Shown here: positions 27,634-37,032 of the stretch, piece after piece
Numbering within the stretch: position 1 is the stretch's first letter
How the letters are laid out: every line of letters starts with the position of its first letter
From: Bacillus sp. OV322
GTDB taxonomy: Bacteria > Bacillota > Bacilli > Bacillales > DSM-1321
DNA length: 64,000 nt
Assembly: GCF_900112495.1 (NCBI RefSeq)
Contig: NZ_FOMA01000001.1
Location: 124,001 to 188,000, forward strand
Direction: 5' to 3'
Program-made: the position numbers and the translations under genes
Notes under the pieces: model-generated
What the model was told of the DNA's origin: nothing
Database searches by the model: none
The model's input: only the letters and a program-made list of their open reading frames with translations

Positions 27634-28997
27634 TCCCTGTTGCCTGCAGAAGTAGTGAAATATTGTTCAGCAAGATAAACGGCGTAATCCAGGCTCAGCT
27701 TGCGTGTGAGCAGTTCAAATTCCTTTAATTTTGGATGAGAGAAGATGGACCGGCCTGGTTTCGAATTTGCTTCAAACATCCAGATTCGGCCTTTTTTATC
27801 GATTCCGAGATCAAAACCAATCTCCGCAATGATGCCATCCAAATGCTGCTCGATACAATCGCTGAGGACCAGTGCGGCATATGAGAGCTTTTCCTGTACT
27901 TCCTGAGATACTTGCGGATTTTCAAAGAGCTCATCGACTGTCCTGATTTCTCCGCCATTTTTCACATGTGTGGTTACACTTCCTTCACCGCCCACTTTAG
28001 CTGCAATCGCGGTAACCTGCCAGGCTCCATGCTGGTCTTTATTCGTATGCACACGAAAATCAATTGCCCGGTTATTGGACCGCAGAAGGGAAATGCCTTG
28101 CTGGACAATCAGGTTTTGTACTTTTTTGTTTTTAAAAACATAATCAAACATAGATTCAAGAGAAGGAAAACGCTGGAGCTTATTTTCTTTTTCATCGTTT
28201 TTATAGCGGCAATAGTAAGCATTGCTGTGTTTATCATAAAGGATTTGATGAATGCCAAGACCAAGGCTGCCATGGACGGGCTTTATGAAGACCTGCCTGT
28301 ATTTAGAAAGCAAGGCCTCAATGGCAGATAAAGATTGAAAAGGATACGTTTCCGGGAGATACGGAATGGCCCGCTGGTCATCTGTCAGCCTCTGATAGAT
28401 ATCCCATTTGTTGAAAAAACCAGGATTATACCAGGGAATCATGTACTCCTCCTGGAATTTTCTTTTGACTTCCTTCGGCCCTGATTTATTTTCAGTTTTT
28501 CTATTCGGCAGCCGGTCATAGACTACATCGGGGAAGGGAAACTCCTCGACACTCCATTGATTATCCTGGAAGATATACCCTTTAATCCTTTCCTTTTCCC
28601 AGTCTATTTGATTTTCTCCAAACACAAACGGTATGCATCCTGTTGTTTCATTCAAAGAAAGCAGCCTGGAAAAAAACTGCGATCGTTCCCCGAGAGGTTT
28701 ATTGAAGAATGTAGTGAAGCCAGATGTGAAGATGCCCACAAGCGGCCCGATATGGATGCTATTTCCATATACAAAAAGATGAAGGGGAGCAGTGCTTTCG
28801 GGAAATTGAAGAGATTCAGCCAAAGACTCTGATAGGATAATCGATTGCCTTTTGAATGGGCTTGGCTTTACTTCAGCATTTTGGCGGCATTTCCCAAAAC
28901 AGATTTGTTCGATTTTATCCAGATTTCCCATCTGGGAAGGATATAACAAGGTGTGACTCTTCATGACGACTATTTCTGCAGGATAGGTTTTTTTCAT
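27630..28997 (-). CDS. yheD: YheC/YheD-family ATP-grasp protein (YheD-like)
   Basis: This 455-residue protein has an N-terminal domain of about 110 residues, then the ATP-grasp fold: DVVYDRLPNRK, VFIKPVHGSLGLGIHQI, QQGISLLRSNNRAIDFRVHTNK, and EIGFDLGIDKKGRIWMFEANSKPGRS with metal-binding Glu and Asn. The length equals B. subtilis YheD (about 453). AGGTGA lies in the overlap zone. The gene starts directly after the yheC stop, so the two are coupled. An endospore-coat association is known for the family; the substrate is unknown. Confidence 0.85.
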   Translation of the reverse strand: MKKTYPAEIVVMKSHTLLYPSQMGNLDKIEQICFGKCRQNAEVKPSPFKRQSIILSESLAESLQFPESTAPLHLFVYGNSIHIGPLVGIFTSGFTTFFNKPLGERSQFFSRLLSLNETTGCIPFVFGENQIDWEKERIKGYIFQDNQWSVEEFPFPDVVYDRLPNRKTENKSGPKEVKRKFQEEYMIPWYNPGFFNKWDIYQRLTDDQRAIPYLPETYPFQSLSAIEALLSKYRQVFIKPVHGSLGLGIHQILYDKHSNAYYCRYKNDEKENKLQRFPSLESMFDYVFKNKKVQNLIVQQGISLLRSNNRAIDFRVHTNKDQHGAWQVTAIAAKVGGEGSVTTHVKNGGEIRTVDELFENPQVSQEVQEKLSYAALVLSDCIEQHLDGIIAEIGFDLGIDKKGRIWMFEANSKPGRSIFSHPKLKEFELLTRKLSLDYAVYLAEQYFTTSAGNRE

Positions 28998-30077
28998 TTA
29001 TTCACCTGCTTTCATTTTTTCTGCAGTCCGGGCCAGATACCCGGAGTACACGACAGGTGCTTCGTACAGGGCTTTCATTTTTTCCGGGTAAAGCTTTTCA
29101 ATAATTTTTCTGCCGGGTTTTGAGTTAATATCCAAAATCCATACCTGCCCTTTTTTGTCTATGCCAAGATCCAGCCCTATTTCAAACAGCCTTTGGAAGT
29201 TTGCTTCAAGTTCTCCTGGCAGCTGAGTGATAATCGTCTGGATTTTTTGTTCATATTGATCCTGCAGCGAAGGGGGGATGGTCATATTAAAGGTTTGAAA
29301 GGCTTCAGCTTTTCCGCCGGATGCAAGATTTGCCGTTATGGATTCCTTCATCCCCGTTCGTATTCCTCTCCCTATTTCTTCCCAGTCATTCTCTTTGTTT
29401 TTTTGAAGAAGAATCCGGACATCAAAAGGTTCATTATTGTCATTTGACAGTTCAAGATAAGGCTGGACAAGAAGGGTGTATTTTCTCATTATAGAATCAA
29501 GCCAGAAAAGGCTGTCTCTCTTAGTTTCAATCAGTCTGTCATATCTCTTTCCTTCTTTGTTCATTGAGATGTTAATTCCTTCTGCTGTCTGCTCCAAAAG
29601 ATAAATTCCTGCGCCTCTTGATCCGAATTCTGGTTTGATTATTACTTTTTTATAGGTTTCAAGGCTCCTCCATATGTCTCCTGGTCCATACGCTTTTTCA
29701 GTAGGAGGCAAAAAGGCGGACAGGCGCGGGTGGTTTTTTAAAGTGTCATAGACATCCTTCTTTCCCGGAAGGCCATAGCCAAGGAATTCAGATCCTTCCT
29801 TTAGCCAGTTGATGTTCTGCCTTGCTCGTGTATTGGACCGTGAAAGACCATGAAAGCTGCGGTCATATACATAGGCAGGAGGCGGGAAAAGGGCAGGAAG
29901 CCATCTGCCTTCGCTGTGAACATACGATTCACCTTGAATCATTCCAGAATTCGCATCAATACCTTCTGGGCAAAATTTCACAATCTTTGCCTGGAGATTT
30001 TTTGCGCTTTTGGCAATTTCGGAAAAGTATTTCTGTTCCTTGGATATATGTGATGTTAAAATTCCAATTGATAGCAT
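28998..30077 (-). CDS. yheC: YheC-like ATP-grasp protein
   Basis: This 359-residue member lacks most of the long N-terminal domain of the YheD type, starting MLSIGILTSHISKEQKYF. The ATP-grasp elements are VIIKPEFGSRGAGIYLL, QPYLELSNDNNEPFDVRI and EIGLDLGIDKKGQVWILDINSKPGRK. The start at 30077 has AAAGGAGATG; the frame is open eight codons upstream, but that would overlap the previous gene. The length fits B. subtilis YheC (363). It is third from the downstream end of the ATP-grasp cluster. Confidence 0.85.
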   Translation of the reverse strand: MLSIGILTSHISKEQKYFSEIAKSAKNLQAKIVKFCPEGIDANSGMIQGESYVHSEGRWLPALFPPPAYVYDRSFHGLSRSNTRARQNINWLKEGSEFLGYGLPGKKDVYDTLKNHPRLSAFLPPTEKAYGPGDIWRSLETYKKVIIKPEFGSRGAGIYLLEQTAEGINISMNKEGKRYDRLIETKRDSLFWLDSIMRKYTLLVQPYLELSNDNNEPFDVRILLQKNKENDWEEIGRGIRTGMKESITANLASGGKAEAFQTFNMTIPPSLQDQYEQKIQTIITQLPGELEANFQRLFEIGLDLGIDKKGQVWILDINSKPGRKIIEKLYPEKMKALYEAPVVYSGYLARTAEKMKAGE

Positions 30078-30090
30078 ACGGCATCTCCTT

Positions 30091-31452
30091 TCAGGTTTCA
30101 TGTAATTCTCCCTTGGTGCACAGGTAATTCATATATTCAATGACAGACTTTACTGAGGGACGGAACTTTTCATAATTTCCCTGGAATTTTTTTGACGGCT
30201 TAGAATTCACTTCAATGATCCATGGATGGCTTTCGGTATCAAGGGCAAGGTCTATGCCGAGTTCCCCGAAAAGATCTTCCCGGCTGTCAGAAAGTGTATG
30301 AGCTGTCTTGAGGGCAATCTCCTTCAGTATCCTGCACAGCCTTCTTGCTTCTGTTTGTTCGAATATGGAAGATAAAAATTCCATGCCATTTTTCATTTCT
30401 CCGCCTCTTGAGAGATTGGAAACGATATGCCCGGCATAACCAATTCGTGCGACCATGGAAGTCACTTTCCACATGCCATGTTTATTTTTATTCATAAGAA
30501 CCCTGAAATCGACTTTCTTATCATCAATTTCAAGCAGTGAAATCCCTTTTTGGGCAATATAAGAAGTTTTCCTGCTGATTTTACTAAGCATGCGAAATAA
30601 TTCTTCAGCTTCTGCCAAATAAGTATCCTTAATGCCGTCTGAATGCTCAACAACCCATCCTTCTTCAGTTTTTGAAAGCTTAATAATGTTTTTGCCCTGG
30701 CTTCCGAAGGCAGGTTTGACATATACACTAGAAAATTTCTGCAGAAAGGATGCAAAGCTTTCTTCCTCCTTTAAAGGAATGCAGTCAGGAAGATTTGGAA
30801 GCAGGTCTGCGTTACATCTCAAAAGCTCATGAACCTCCCATTTTGAAAGGAAACAGCCGTTAAACATTGGAATTCTCCTCTTTTTAAGCTGATCGGAAAA
30901 ATCCTGGAACAGGGCAGAGCGTTCAAGCTTCCTCGATCCTATCCGGTTATATACAGCGTCAGGCAAGGGGAATTGGGAGGTCTCCCATTTGCCGTTGAAC
31001 CAATAACCTTCCAATGTTTCTCCAGGGGTTATTCTTTGAAGCTTTGCTGCATAAAAGGGATATCCATGTTCCTTGCAATATTCGGCCATTTCTCTCAGAA
31101 AATCTCCATATTCTCCAAAGGGTTCTGGTCCGCTGCTTGAGGAACTGGTAAGAATGGCTAAATAAGGCCCTATTGAAAGAGTTTTTCCTTTCGGGCAGTA
31201 AGCCATTTGAACAGGAAAGCCGAAAGGGGCCAAACAAAGAATCTGAGCAGAGTTTTCGGATATCAAGGCAGTGCTGCTGCTGCCAGATAATGTGCGGACT
31301 GTTAATGTTACTTTTTTGCAGCCGGCTATTAGGTTCAATGAATCCCCCTCTTGAATTTCCCAGTGTTTAAGCAAATTATTATCAATGAAAATAACTGAAG
31401 AATTCTGGTTTTTGACGAAATGCATGGTCACTTTGCGGTAAATTGCCTTCAT
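30091..31452 (-). CDS. YheC/YheD-family ATP-grasp protein (first of cluster)
   Basis: This 453-residue protein has an N-terminal domain of about 120 residues (KAIYRKVTMHFVKNQNSSVIF...) and the ATP-grasp fold: DAVYNRIGSRK, VYVKPAFGSQGKNIIKL, QKGISLLEIDDKKVDFRVLMNK and ELGIDLALDTESHPWIIEVNSKPSK. The start chosen is ATG 31452 with GGGGA seven bases before; the frame is open a further 44 codons but that part is implausible. It is first gene of the minus-strand set, 13 bases ahead of yheC. No clear sporulation promoter was recognised in the 430 bases upstream. Confidence 0.85.
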   Translation of the reverse strand: MKAIYRKVTMHFVKNQNSSVIFIDNNLLKHWEIQEGDSLNLIAGCKKVTLTVRTLSGSSSTALISENSAQILCLAPFGFPVQMAYCPKGKTLSIGPYLAILTSSSSSGPEPFGEYGDFLREMAEYCKEHGYPFYAAKLQRITPGETLEGYWFNGKWETSQFPLPDAVYNRIGSRKLERSALFQDFSDQLKKRRIPMFNGCFLSKWEVHELLRCNADLLPNLPDCIPLKEEESFASFLQKFSSVYVKPAFGSQGKNIIKLSKTEEGWVVEHSDGIKDTYLAEAEELFRMLSKISRKTSYIAQKGISLLEIDDKKVDFRVLMNKNKHGMWKVTSMVARIGYAGHIVSNLSRGGEMKNGMEFLSSIFEQTEARRLCRILKEIALKTAHTLSDSREDLFGELGIDLALDTESHPWIIEVNSKPSKKFQGNYEKFRPSVKSVIEYMNYLCTKGELHET

Positions 31453-31888
31453 TGTCATTCCCCGTTCGTGCAAGGCTTCATGTATATAAAAGAGGATATT
31501 AGCTGATACTAGCATGATATGCCCATATTCGGCGGAAAGTGTTTGACTTATGCAATTCATTATTTTTAAGGAATGAATCTGCATTAATTTTAAACATATT
31601 AAGACACGGTAAAGAATATTTTAAAAGGGTGAATGCAGAGAGCAGAAAATCCTTTAATCAGCATCTGAAATATATAAGGGATTTAAGTGTAATTGCAGCT
31701 GTGTTTTGTTATAGTTGAAAAGATATGGCATGCCAAAGCATTTCCAGCGCATTTACCGGCCCGCAAGCATCCGCTTGGGAGTCAGGAACGATGAAGCTTG
31801 CAAGGCAGTGCCCAGTTCATCCAGCGGACCAGCAGTACGGGATGAAAACCCCTGCTGCACGAAGCTTTACATTTAGGAGGGAAAAAAT
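31453..31888. other. Divergent intergenic region with a GC-rich, foldable leader
   Basis: The first part is AT-rich and should hold the promoter of the ATP-grasp cluster. The part at about 31740-31875, just before yheA, is GC-rich and contains inverted repeats, for example CAGCAG(31830) with GGG, paired to CCC and CTGCTG(31857). It contains no ORF with a ribosome-binding site. It may be the 5' leader of yheA or a small RNA; nothing specific is recognised. Confidence 0.4.
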
Positions 31889-32245
31889 ATGAGTGGAAAT
31901 TTATATGATGTAGCATACGAAATGGAAAGAGCTATCCGAAACAGCAAGGAGTATGCGGATTTGCGCAGCCTGTATGACCAGGTCAATGCAGATCCTTCCG
32001 CACGCGGAATGTTTGATAATTTCCGCCAGCTTCAAATGGGGCTGCAGCAAAAGCAGATGATGGGACAGGAAATTACCCAGGAGGAAGTGGATCAGGCACA
32101 GAAAACTGTAGCACTTGTACAGCAGCATCCAGCCATTTCGCGATTAATGGAAAGTGAACAAAGAATGAGCATGGTAATTGCGGAATTAAATAAAATTATC
32201 ATGAAGCCACTAGAAGACTTATATGGAATGCCTGAACAGGGATAA
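31889..32245 (+). CDS. yheA: YlbF/YmcA-family protein YheA
   Basis: This 118-residue, almost entirely helical protein (NLYDVAYEMERAIRNSKEYADL...) belongs to the YlbF/YmcA (DUF964) family. The relatives YlbF and YmcA act with YaaT on mRNA processing and development; YheA itself has no defined role. It lacks an Fe-S-type Cys cluster. AGGAGGG precedes the ATG, and a terminator follows 12 bases after the stop. Confidence 0.88.
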   Translation: MSGNLYDVAYEMERAIRNSKEYADLRSLYDQVNADPSARGMFDNFRQLQMGLQQKQMMGQEITQEEVDQAQKTVALVQQHPAISRLMESEQRMSMVIAELNKIIMKPLEDLYGMPEQG

Positions 32246-32255
32246 TAATGAATGT

Positions 32256-32287
32256 TTGCTCTGCCGATACTGGCAGGGCATTTTTTT
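32256..32287 (+). terminator. Terminator of yheA
   Basis: GCTCTGCC pairs with GGCAGGGC (one G-T pair) around GATACT and is followed by seven T residues. Confidence 0.8.
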
Positions 32288-32409
32288 ATACTGGCAGAAC
32301 TTATTAGGCATAGCTGATTCCTGAATTGATGCAAGGCTGTCACTTGAGTTCTATTATCCGCTTATTCTTCATAAGTTGGAATAGGACACTACAGATAGGA
32401 GAGATCAGC

Positions 32410-33276
32410 ATGGTATATCGTTTACTGGCAGTCAATATCGACGGAACCTTGCTTCAATCTAATGGCCGTCTAAATAAATTAACCAAAGAAGCGATTGAAT
32501 ATGTCCATCATAAAGGTGTCAATGTAACGCTCGTAACATCCAGAAGCTTTCATTCGGCTAAAAAGGTTGCCAAGGCTTTAAAAATAGATCCCATGATAAT
32601 TGCACACCATGGAGGATATATAGGCACAGCTTCAGGAAAGCCTGTTTTTGTTAAAAGGATACCAGAAAAGCTGACATTGGAAATTGTGCAGCTGCTTGAA
32701 AAAACATCTTGCCAAATTTCACTCGTCCATGAAAAATATATGCTTGGAAACAGGGTGGATTTGCCGGAAAATCTGCTTGGGAAAGCTGTGCTGCATCATA
32801 ATGAGCAAAATTTTTACTCGCAAAGCTTCGTGGATTCGATCAGCGGGGAATTAAACAATCACCCTATTGCTCCAACAAAAATCACAGCGTTGTTTCAAAA
32901 TGAACGTGATAAGAGGGACATCATGAAGCTAATCAAGGAACTTTTCCCTGAAGTGATGCTTTCAGGACACAATGCTCAGGGATTAACCATTCTTCCTAAG
33001 GGTGTATCCAAATGGAACGGAATTTTGTATCTGGCCGAACAGCTTGGCGTCAAGAGAAACGAAATCGTAGCAATAGGCGACGAATACGATGATGTGGAAA
33101 TGATTGAAAGAAGCGGACTTGGAGTTGCTATGGGCAATGCGCCGGCTGAAGTTAAAATCGCTGCCAAATGGGTTACCAGGACTAATGATGAAAACGGAGT
33201 AGCATATATGCTCAAGGAATTTTTCAGAAAACAGCATCCACTAGAGTTTTTAGAAAAAATGAACATGCTTAAATAA
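32410..33276 (+). CDS. yhaX: HAD-family protein YhaX (Cof-type)
   Basis: This 288-residue protein of the Cof/YkrA HAD subfamily has the same length as B. subtilis YhaX. Motif I reads VNIDGTLL: the first Asp of D-x-D-G-T, the nucleophile, is replaced by Asn. Motif II is LVTSRSF, the motif III lysine lies in LPKGVSKWNG, and motif IV is GDEYDDVEM. Loss of the nucleophile suggests it is not a working phosphatase. ATG 32410 with AGGAGA is preferred; upstream codons are unlike protein. YhaX is sporulation-linked in B. subtilis. Confidence 0.87.
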   Translation: MVYRLLAVNIDGTLLQSNGRLNKLTKEAIEYVHHKGVNVTLVTSRSFHSAKKVAKALKIDPMIIAHHGGYIGTASGKPVFVKRIPEKLTLEIVQLLEKTSCQISLVHEKYMLGNRVDLPENLLGKAVLHHNEQNFYSQSFVDSISGELNNHPIAPTKITALFQNERDKRDIMKLIKELFPEVMLSGHNAQGLTILPKGVSKWNGILYLAEQLGVKRNEIVAIGDEYDDVEMIERSGLGVAMGNAPAEVKIAAKWVTRTNDENGVAYMLKEFFRKQHPLEFLEKMNMLK

Positions 33277-33382
33277 TGTTAAAAGGCTTCCTGCGACTGC
33301 GCATGAAGTCTTTTCTTCGTGGCTGCCTCATAATAATTCATTTAAAAGGCAGACTAATAAAAAGCCTGAGAGGATGAAGAAA

Positions 33383-33625
33383 ATGGACACGATAGATCCC
33401 AAAGATGTAAAAGCTGGAGATGAGGTATATGTGATTTACAATAATCCGCATACTCCGAGCGTTTCAAATGTGCGTGCCGCAGAGATTGTGCAGCATCCTA
33501 AAGATCCGGATGCAGTAGCGTTATTTCTTAATGAAACTTTCCATGTAATTGAAGATGACGATGCGCTATTCAGCTCAGAAGAAGCAGCTGAACGGGCATA
33601 CAGCGAACATTTTTTGACTGAATAG
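33383..33625 (+). CDS. SplA-like small protein (YhzC type)
   Basis: This 80-residue acidic protein resembles SplA, the regulator of the spore photoproduct lyase operon: AGDEVYVIYNNPHTPSVSNVRAAEIVQHP, then VALFLNETFHVIEDDDALFSSEEAAERAY. No splB follows, so it is more likely the YhzC-type paralogue found between yhaX and hemZ in bacilli. The start chosen is ATG 33383 with AGAGG at fair distance; ATG 33374 abuts that site. The function is unproven. Confidence 0.75.
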   Translation: MDTIDPKDVKAGDEVYVIYNNPHTPSVSNVRAAEIVQHPKDPDAVALFLNETFHVIEDDDALFSSEEAAERAYSEHFLTE

Positions 33626-33697
33626 CACGAGCTGCGGGCCGTTTCCTGAGATGGAGACGGCTTTTGCTGTCCGTTTTATGCAAAGGCTCTATTCTTA

Positions 33698-33929
33698 AGG
33701 CTCTTTTCTTAAAGGTTGTTGTTATTTAATAAGTTTTCAAGGCAAATCTATTGTTTAAGCAGGTTGATTGGAGCGAAAGGTGCGAAGACTTCAGTGGGGT
33801 TAGCGTGACAGATGAGACCCCGCAGACGCAAGTCGAGGAGGCTCAGCGCACGCCCCGCGGAAAGCGGAGCATTTGTAGCGGAAATCAACCCCTTGTTCCA
33901 TAGCAACAAAGTTATGAAAACACCCTTTC
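33698..33929 (-). repeat. Dispersed repeat family A, copy 4 (inverted)
   Basis: AAGGCTCTTTTCTTAAAGG at one end and TTCCATAGCAACAAAGTTA at the other are the inverted form of copy 7. It is joined head to tail with copy 5. Confidence 0.88.
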
Positions 33930-34147
33930 TTAAAGATTGTTGGTTATTATTGTGTTATGTGAGGCGATCTTTGTTAGTCCAGGCTGATTGGAACGTAAGG
34001 TGCGAGACTCCTGCTTAGATTAGCGGGAAGGTGAGACCTAAGCAGGCGCAGCAGAGGATGCTAACCGCCTGCGTGGAAAGCGAGCATCATTGAGAGAGAA
34101 AATGCCGCCTTGTTTCATAGCAGCAAATTTTACGAACATAGCTATTA
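33926..34147 (-). repeat. Dispersed repeat family A, copy 5 (inverted)
   Basis: It follows copy 4 directly in the same orientation (CTTTCTTAAAGATTG ... TAGCAGCAAATTTTACGAA). The central part has diverged from copy 4 and resembles copy 3, so the tandem is not a recent duplication. Confidence 0.85.
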
Positions 34148-34276
34148 TGCAAAAAAAGCAATAAATCAATGTTTGTTCTTCATTCATCTGTAAGATTGAC
34201 CGCAGGATGCCAATTGGTTACACTTATAGTGATATTTTTGAAAGTATAAAAATCAGCATACAGATGGGTGATTATC

Positions 34277-35791
34277 TTGCACATAGAAATAACAGGGATA
34301 GAAGATGAGCGGTTCCACAGACCGCTTCAAAATATAGCAAATTTGTTTTTTGAAGAATCCAATGTGAAATTGGGTGGCGATGCTTCAGGAGACCTTCACA
34401 TACACATGACCTGGAGTGCTTCAGAACATATTGCAGCATCGGCCACCCTGACGGAAAAAGCATCTCAAAAAACCTTTAAAGCGAGCCATCAAGAAGCATC
34501 GATGCTGCATGGCAGTGAAAAGGAGCTTTTTAAACAGGTAAAAAGAGCTGTGTCACACGTTTATCTTGAAGTACTTCAGAAGCTTACCGGTATAAATCAG
34601 AAATGGGGCATATTGACGGGTATAAGGCCAACAAAGCTGCTGCACAAAAAGCTGCAGCAGGGGATGGAAGAACATATTGCCCATCAGGAGCTGAGGCAGG
34701 ATTATCTGATTTCGGATGAAAAAATAAATTTGATGCAATCCATTGTTTCCCGTCAATTAGCGGTTGTCCCGGATCTATATGAATTAAAGAATGAAGTGAG
34801 CATTTATATAGGCATTCCGTTTTGCCCGACTAAATGCGCGTATTGCACGTTTCCAGCTTATGCGATAAACGGGAGGCAGGGCTCTGTGACTTCTTTCCTT
34901 GGCGGGCTTCATTATGAAATAAGGGAAATTGGCAAGTGGCTGAAGGAAAAGGATATTAAAATTACGTCCATTTACTATGGAGGGGGAACCCCGACAAGCA
35001 TTACGGCTGAAGAAATGGATATGCTGTATGAAGAAATGTATGCCTCATTTCCCGATACAGAGAATGTGAGAGAAGTAACGGTTGAAGCAGGGCGGCCAGA
35101 TACAATTACCCCTGAAAAATTAGAAGTCATGAAAAAATGGAACATTGATAGGATCAGCGTGAACCCGCAGTCTTATATTCAGGAGACTCTAAAGGCAATT
35201 GGCAGGCATCATACCGTTGAAGAAACCATTGAGAAATTCCATCTTTCCAGAAATATGGGGATGAATAATATCAATATGGACTTGATTATTGGTCTTCCCG
35301 GGGAAGAGCTGCCGGAGTTTCAAACAACGCTGTCGGAAACAGAAAAGCTTATGCCGGAATCCCTGACTGTCCATACACTATCTTTCAAACGGGCTTCCGA
35401 GATGACAAGGCATAAAAACAAATATAAAGTGGCTTCAAGAGAAGAAGTGGAGAAAATGATGTCAGCAGCTGAAGAGTGGACAGCTGGACATGGGTATCAT
35501 CCGTATTATCTGTACCGCCAAAAAAATATCCTTGGCAACCTGGAGAATGTAGGGTATTCCATTCCAGGGCAGGAAAGCATCTACAATATCATGATTATGG
35601 AAGAGCAGCAGTCAATTATTGGCCTTGGCTGCGGGGCAGCCTCCAAATTCCTGCATCCTGTTACAGGGAAAATTGAGCATTTTGCAAACCCTAAAGATCC
35701 TAAATCTTATAATGACAATTTTGTTTCGTACACAAATAGGAAAATCGAGATATTAGAGGAACTATTTGCGAAAAGCAGTTCTGGACAATGA
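34277..35791 (+). CDS. hemZ: Radical-SAM coproporphyrinogen-type dehydrogenase HemZ
   Basis: This 504-residue radical-SAM protein of the HemN/HemZ class is linked to oxygen-independent heme synthesis in Bacillus. The SAM cluster motif is CPTKCAYC, preceded by an N-terminal domain of about 180 residues peculiar to HemZ. It continues with YYGGGTPTSI, EAGRPDTITPEKLE and YYLYRQKNILGNLENVGY. The start chosen is TTG 34277, which gives MHIEITGI, matching the known HemZ N-terminus (MQIKIEGI) as I recall it and placing GGGTG six bases upstream; GTG 34268 is the alternative. Biochemical oxidase activity of HemZ is less certain than for HemN. Confidence 0.9.
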   Translation: MHIEITGIEDERFHRPLQNIANLFFEESNVKLGGDASGDLHIHMTWSASEHIAASATLTEKASQKTFKASHQEASMLHGSEKELFKQVKRAVSHVYLEVLQKLTGINQKWGILTGIRPTKLLHKKLQQGMEEHIAHQELRQDYLISDEKINLMQSIVSRQLAVVPDLYELKNEVSIYIGIPFCPTKCAYCTFPAYAINGRQGSVTSFLGGLHYEIREIGKWLKEKDIKITSIYYGGGTPTSITAEEMDMLYEEMYASFPDTENVREVTVEAGRPDTITPEKLEVMKKWNIDRISVNPQSYIQETLKAIGRHHTVEETIEKFHLSRNMGMNNINMDLIIGLPGEELPEFQTTLSETEKLMPESLTVHTLSFKRASEMTRHKNKYKVASREEVEKMMSAAEEWTAGHGYHPYYLYRQKNILGNLENVGYSIPGQESIYNIMIMEEQQSIIGLGCGAASKFLHPVTGKIEHFANPKDPKSYNDNFVSYTNRKIEILEELFAKSSSGQ

Positions 35792-35793
35792 GA

Positions 35794-35845
35794 TAAAAAA
35801 AGGCAGCCTGAAAGGGGGATATGTCCCGTTCAGGCTGCCTTTTTT
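35794..35845. terminator. Bidirectional terminator, hemZ / DDAH-like gene
   Basis: AAAAAGGCAGCCTGAA and its complement TTCAGGCTGCCTTTTT form a 16-bp stem between two convergent stop codons. Confidence 0.9.
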
Positions 35846-35847
35846 CT

Positions 35848-36714
35848 TTATGCTTGGTCTGGTTCACGGAATAACGGCATGGTGCAGCAGCGGAAGGAGC
35901 CGCCTGATTTAATGATTTCCGTAATATCTACCTCGATGACATCATATCCGCGCCTGCGAAGCTCTTTATTTACGTTTTTATTGACAGGCAAGCTCAGCAC
36001 CTTTTTATTTCCGATGGAGAGGACATTCGTTCCTAGCGTAAACTGCTCTTCTTCTGAAATTTCAATTAAATCATACCTCTTTGACAGAAGTTCTCTTTCG
36101 GTCTTTGAGATTACATTAGGAAAAATAATCGCTTCATCCTGAGACAAAACATTAAAAACACAATCCAGATGCAAGTATTTGGCTGCAAATGGAACAGGCA
36201 TGACTTCTTTTCCCGGAAGAAGTGATTGCAGATGGCGGATAGACGCTTCATGCGTTCTATTTGATACTCCGACATAAATTGTATTGCGGTCAACCACTAC
36301 ATCTCCGCCTTCAATGCGCTCTTTGGTCAAGTTATGATATTGCACGGAGCGGTCTTGAAGCCATGATTGAAGGATGGTTTCTTCACCCTGACGGATGGGG
36401 CTTGCCATTTCTGCAACAAAAACGGTATCTCCGATTGTAAACCCGATATCCCTTGTGAATACCTGCTCAGGATAGGCAGAAAGCGACGGCAGCTTAATCA
36501 CATTAATTCCCTGTGACTCCATTACTTCAACAAATTCATTATGCTGTTTCATGGCACGTTCGATATGGATATTTTCATTTTTAAAATGCTTTTGTGTTTC
36601 ATTAATTACTTCCCGGATGCTCATGTACTGCGGTTCGCAGACGATTACTTCCTTCAATGTATCATACTCGCTGGCACAAAATGCCTTGGCATCATTTTTA
36701 GGTGCATTTATCAT
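35848..36714 (-). CDS. Dimethylarginine dimethylaminohydrolase-like protein
   Basis: This 288-residue protein of the guanidine-modifying superfamily (DDAH, arginine deiminase, amidinotransferase) resembles B. subtilis YkgA. Landmarks are FTRDIGFTIGD (substrate Asp), ERIEGGDVVV, the catalytic His in LHLDCVFNVL and the catalytic Cys in SGGSFRCCTMPL near the C-terminus. The catalytic set looks complete, so hydrolysis of a guanidino compound is likely; the substrate is not known. It is monocistronic and convergent with hemZ. Confidence 0.85.
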   Translation of the reverse strand: MINAPKNDAKAFCASEYDTLKEVIVCEPQYMSIREVINETQKHFKNENIHIERAMKQHNEFVEVMESQGINVIKLPSLSAYPEQVFTRDIGFTIGDTVFVAEMASPIRQGEETILQSWLQDRSVQYHNLTKERIEGGDVVVDRNTIYVGVSNRTHEASIRHLQSLLPGKEVMPVPFAAKYLHLDCVFNVLSQDEAIIFPNVISKTERELLSKRYDLIEISEEEQFTLGTNVLSIGNKKVLSLPVNKNVNKELRRRGYDVIEVDITEIIKSGGSFRCCTMPLFREPDQA

Positions 36715-37032
36715 AATTATCCCCCTGAATATTCATTTATTTATCTTTTTCCCTTTTTTCTATAACTCTATGTAATAAAGCCGCTGTTTTTTTAAGTCCG
36801 CAAAGCTTGCCAGTTGTTTTCAGAGCCGCTGGTGCTGCACTCCAATCAACTGAAAAATCCAGCCATGAACTTAACCAAAACTTATTTAGGTATAATACCC
36901 TCTCAAAATTATGCGAAAACCAGAAAATCATCGATTTAATTATTAAATAACGGGATGGGTGAAGGTATTTGCAATTGATAATCGAACATATTAATGAGAA
37001 ATATTACCTAAAAACTCCGGGAGGTTTTGTAT
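36715..37032. other. Divergent intergenic region
   Basis: No gene is seen. It separates the DDAH-like gene from the acyl-CoA ligase. A short stretch, CACTCCAATCAAC near 36837, equals a piece of family A and may be a remnant. Confidence 0.4.

Noticed and set aside
33698..34147. CRISPR-like tandem array
   Set aside because: Only two diverged units of about 230 bp, no short identical repeats or spacers, no cas genes.
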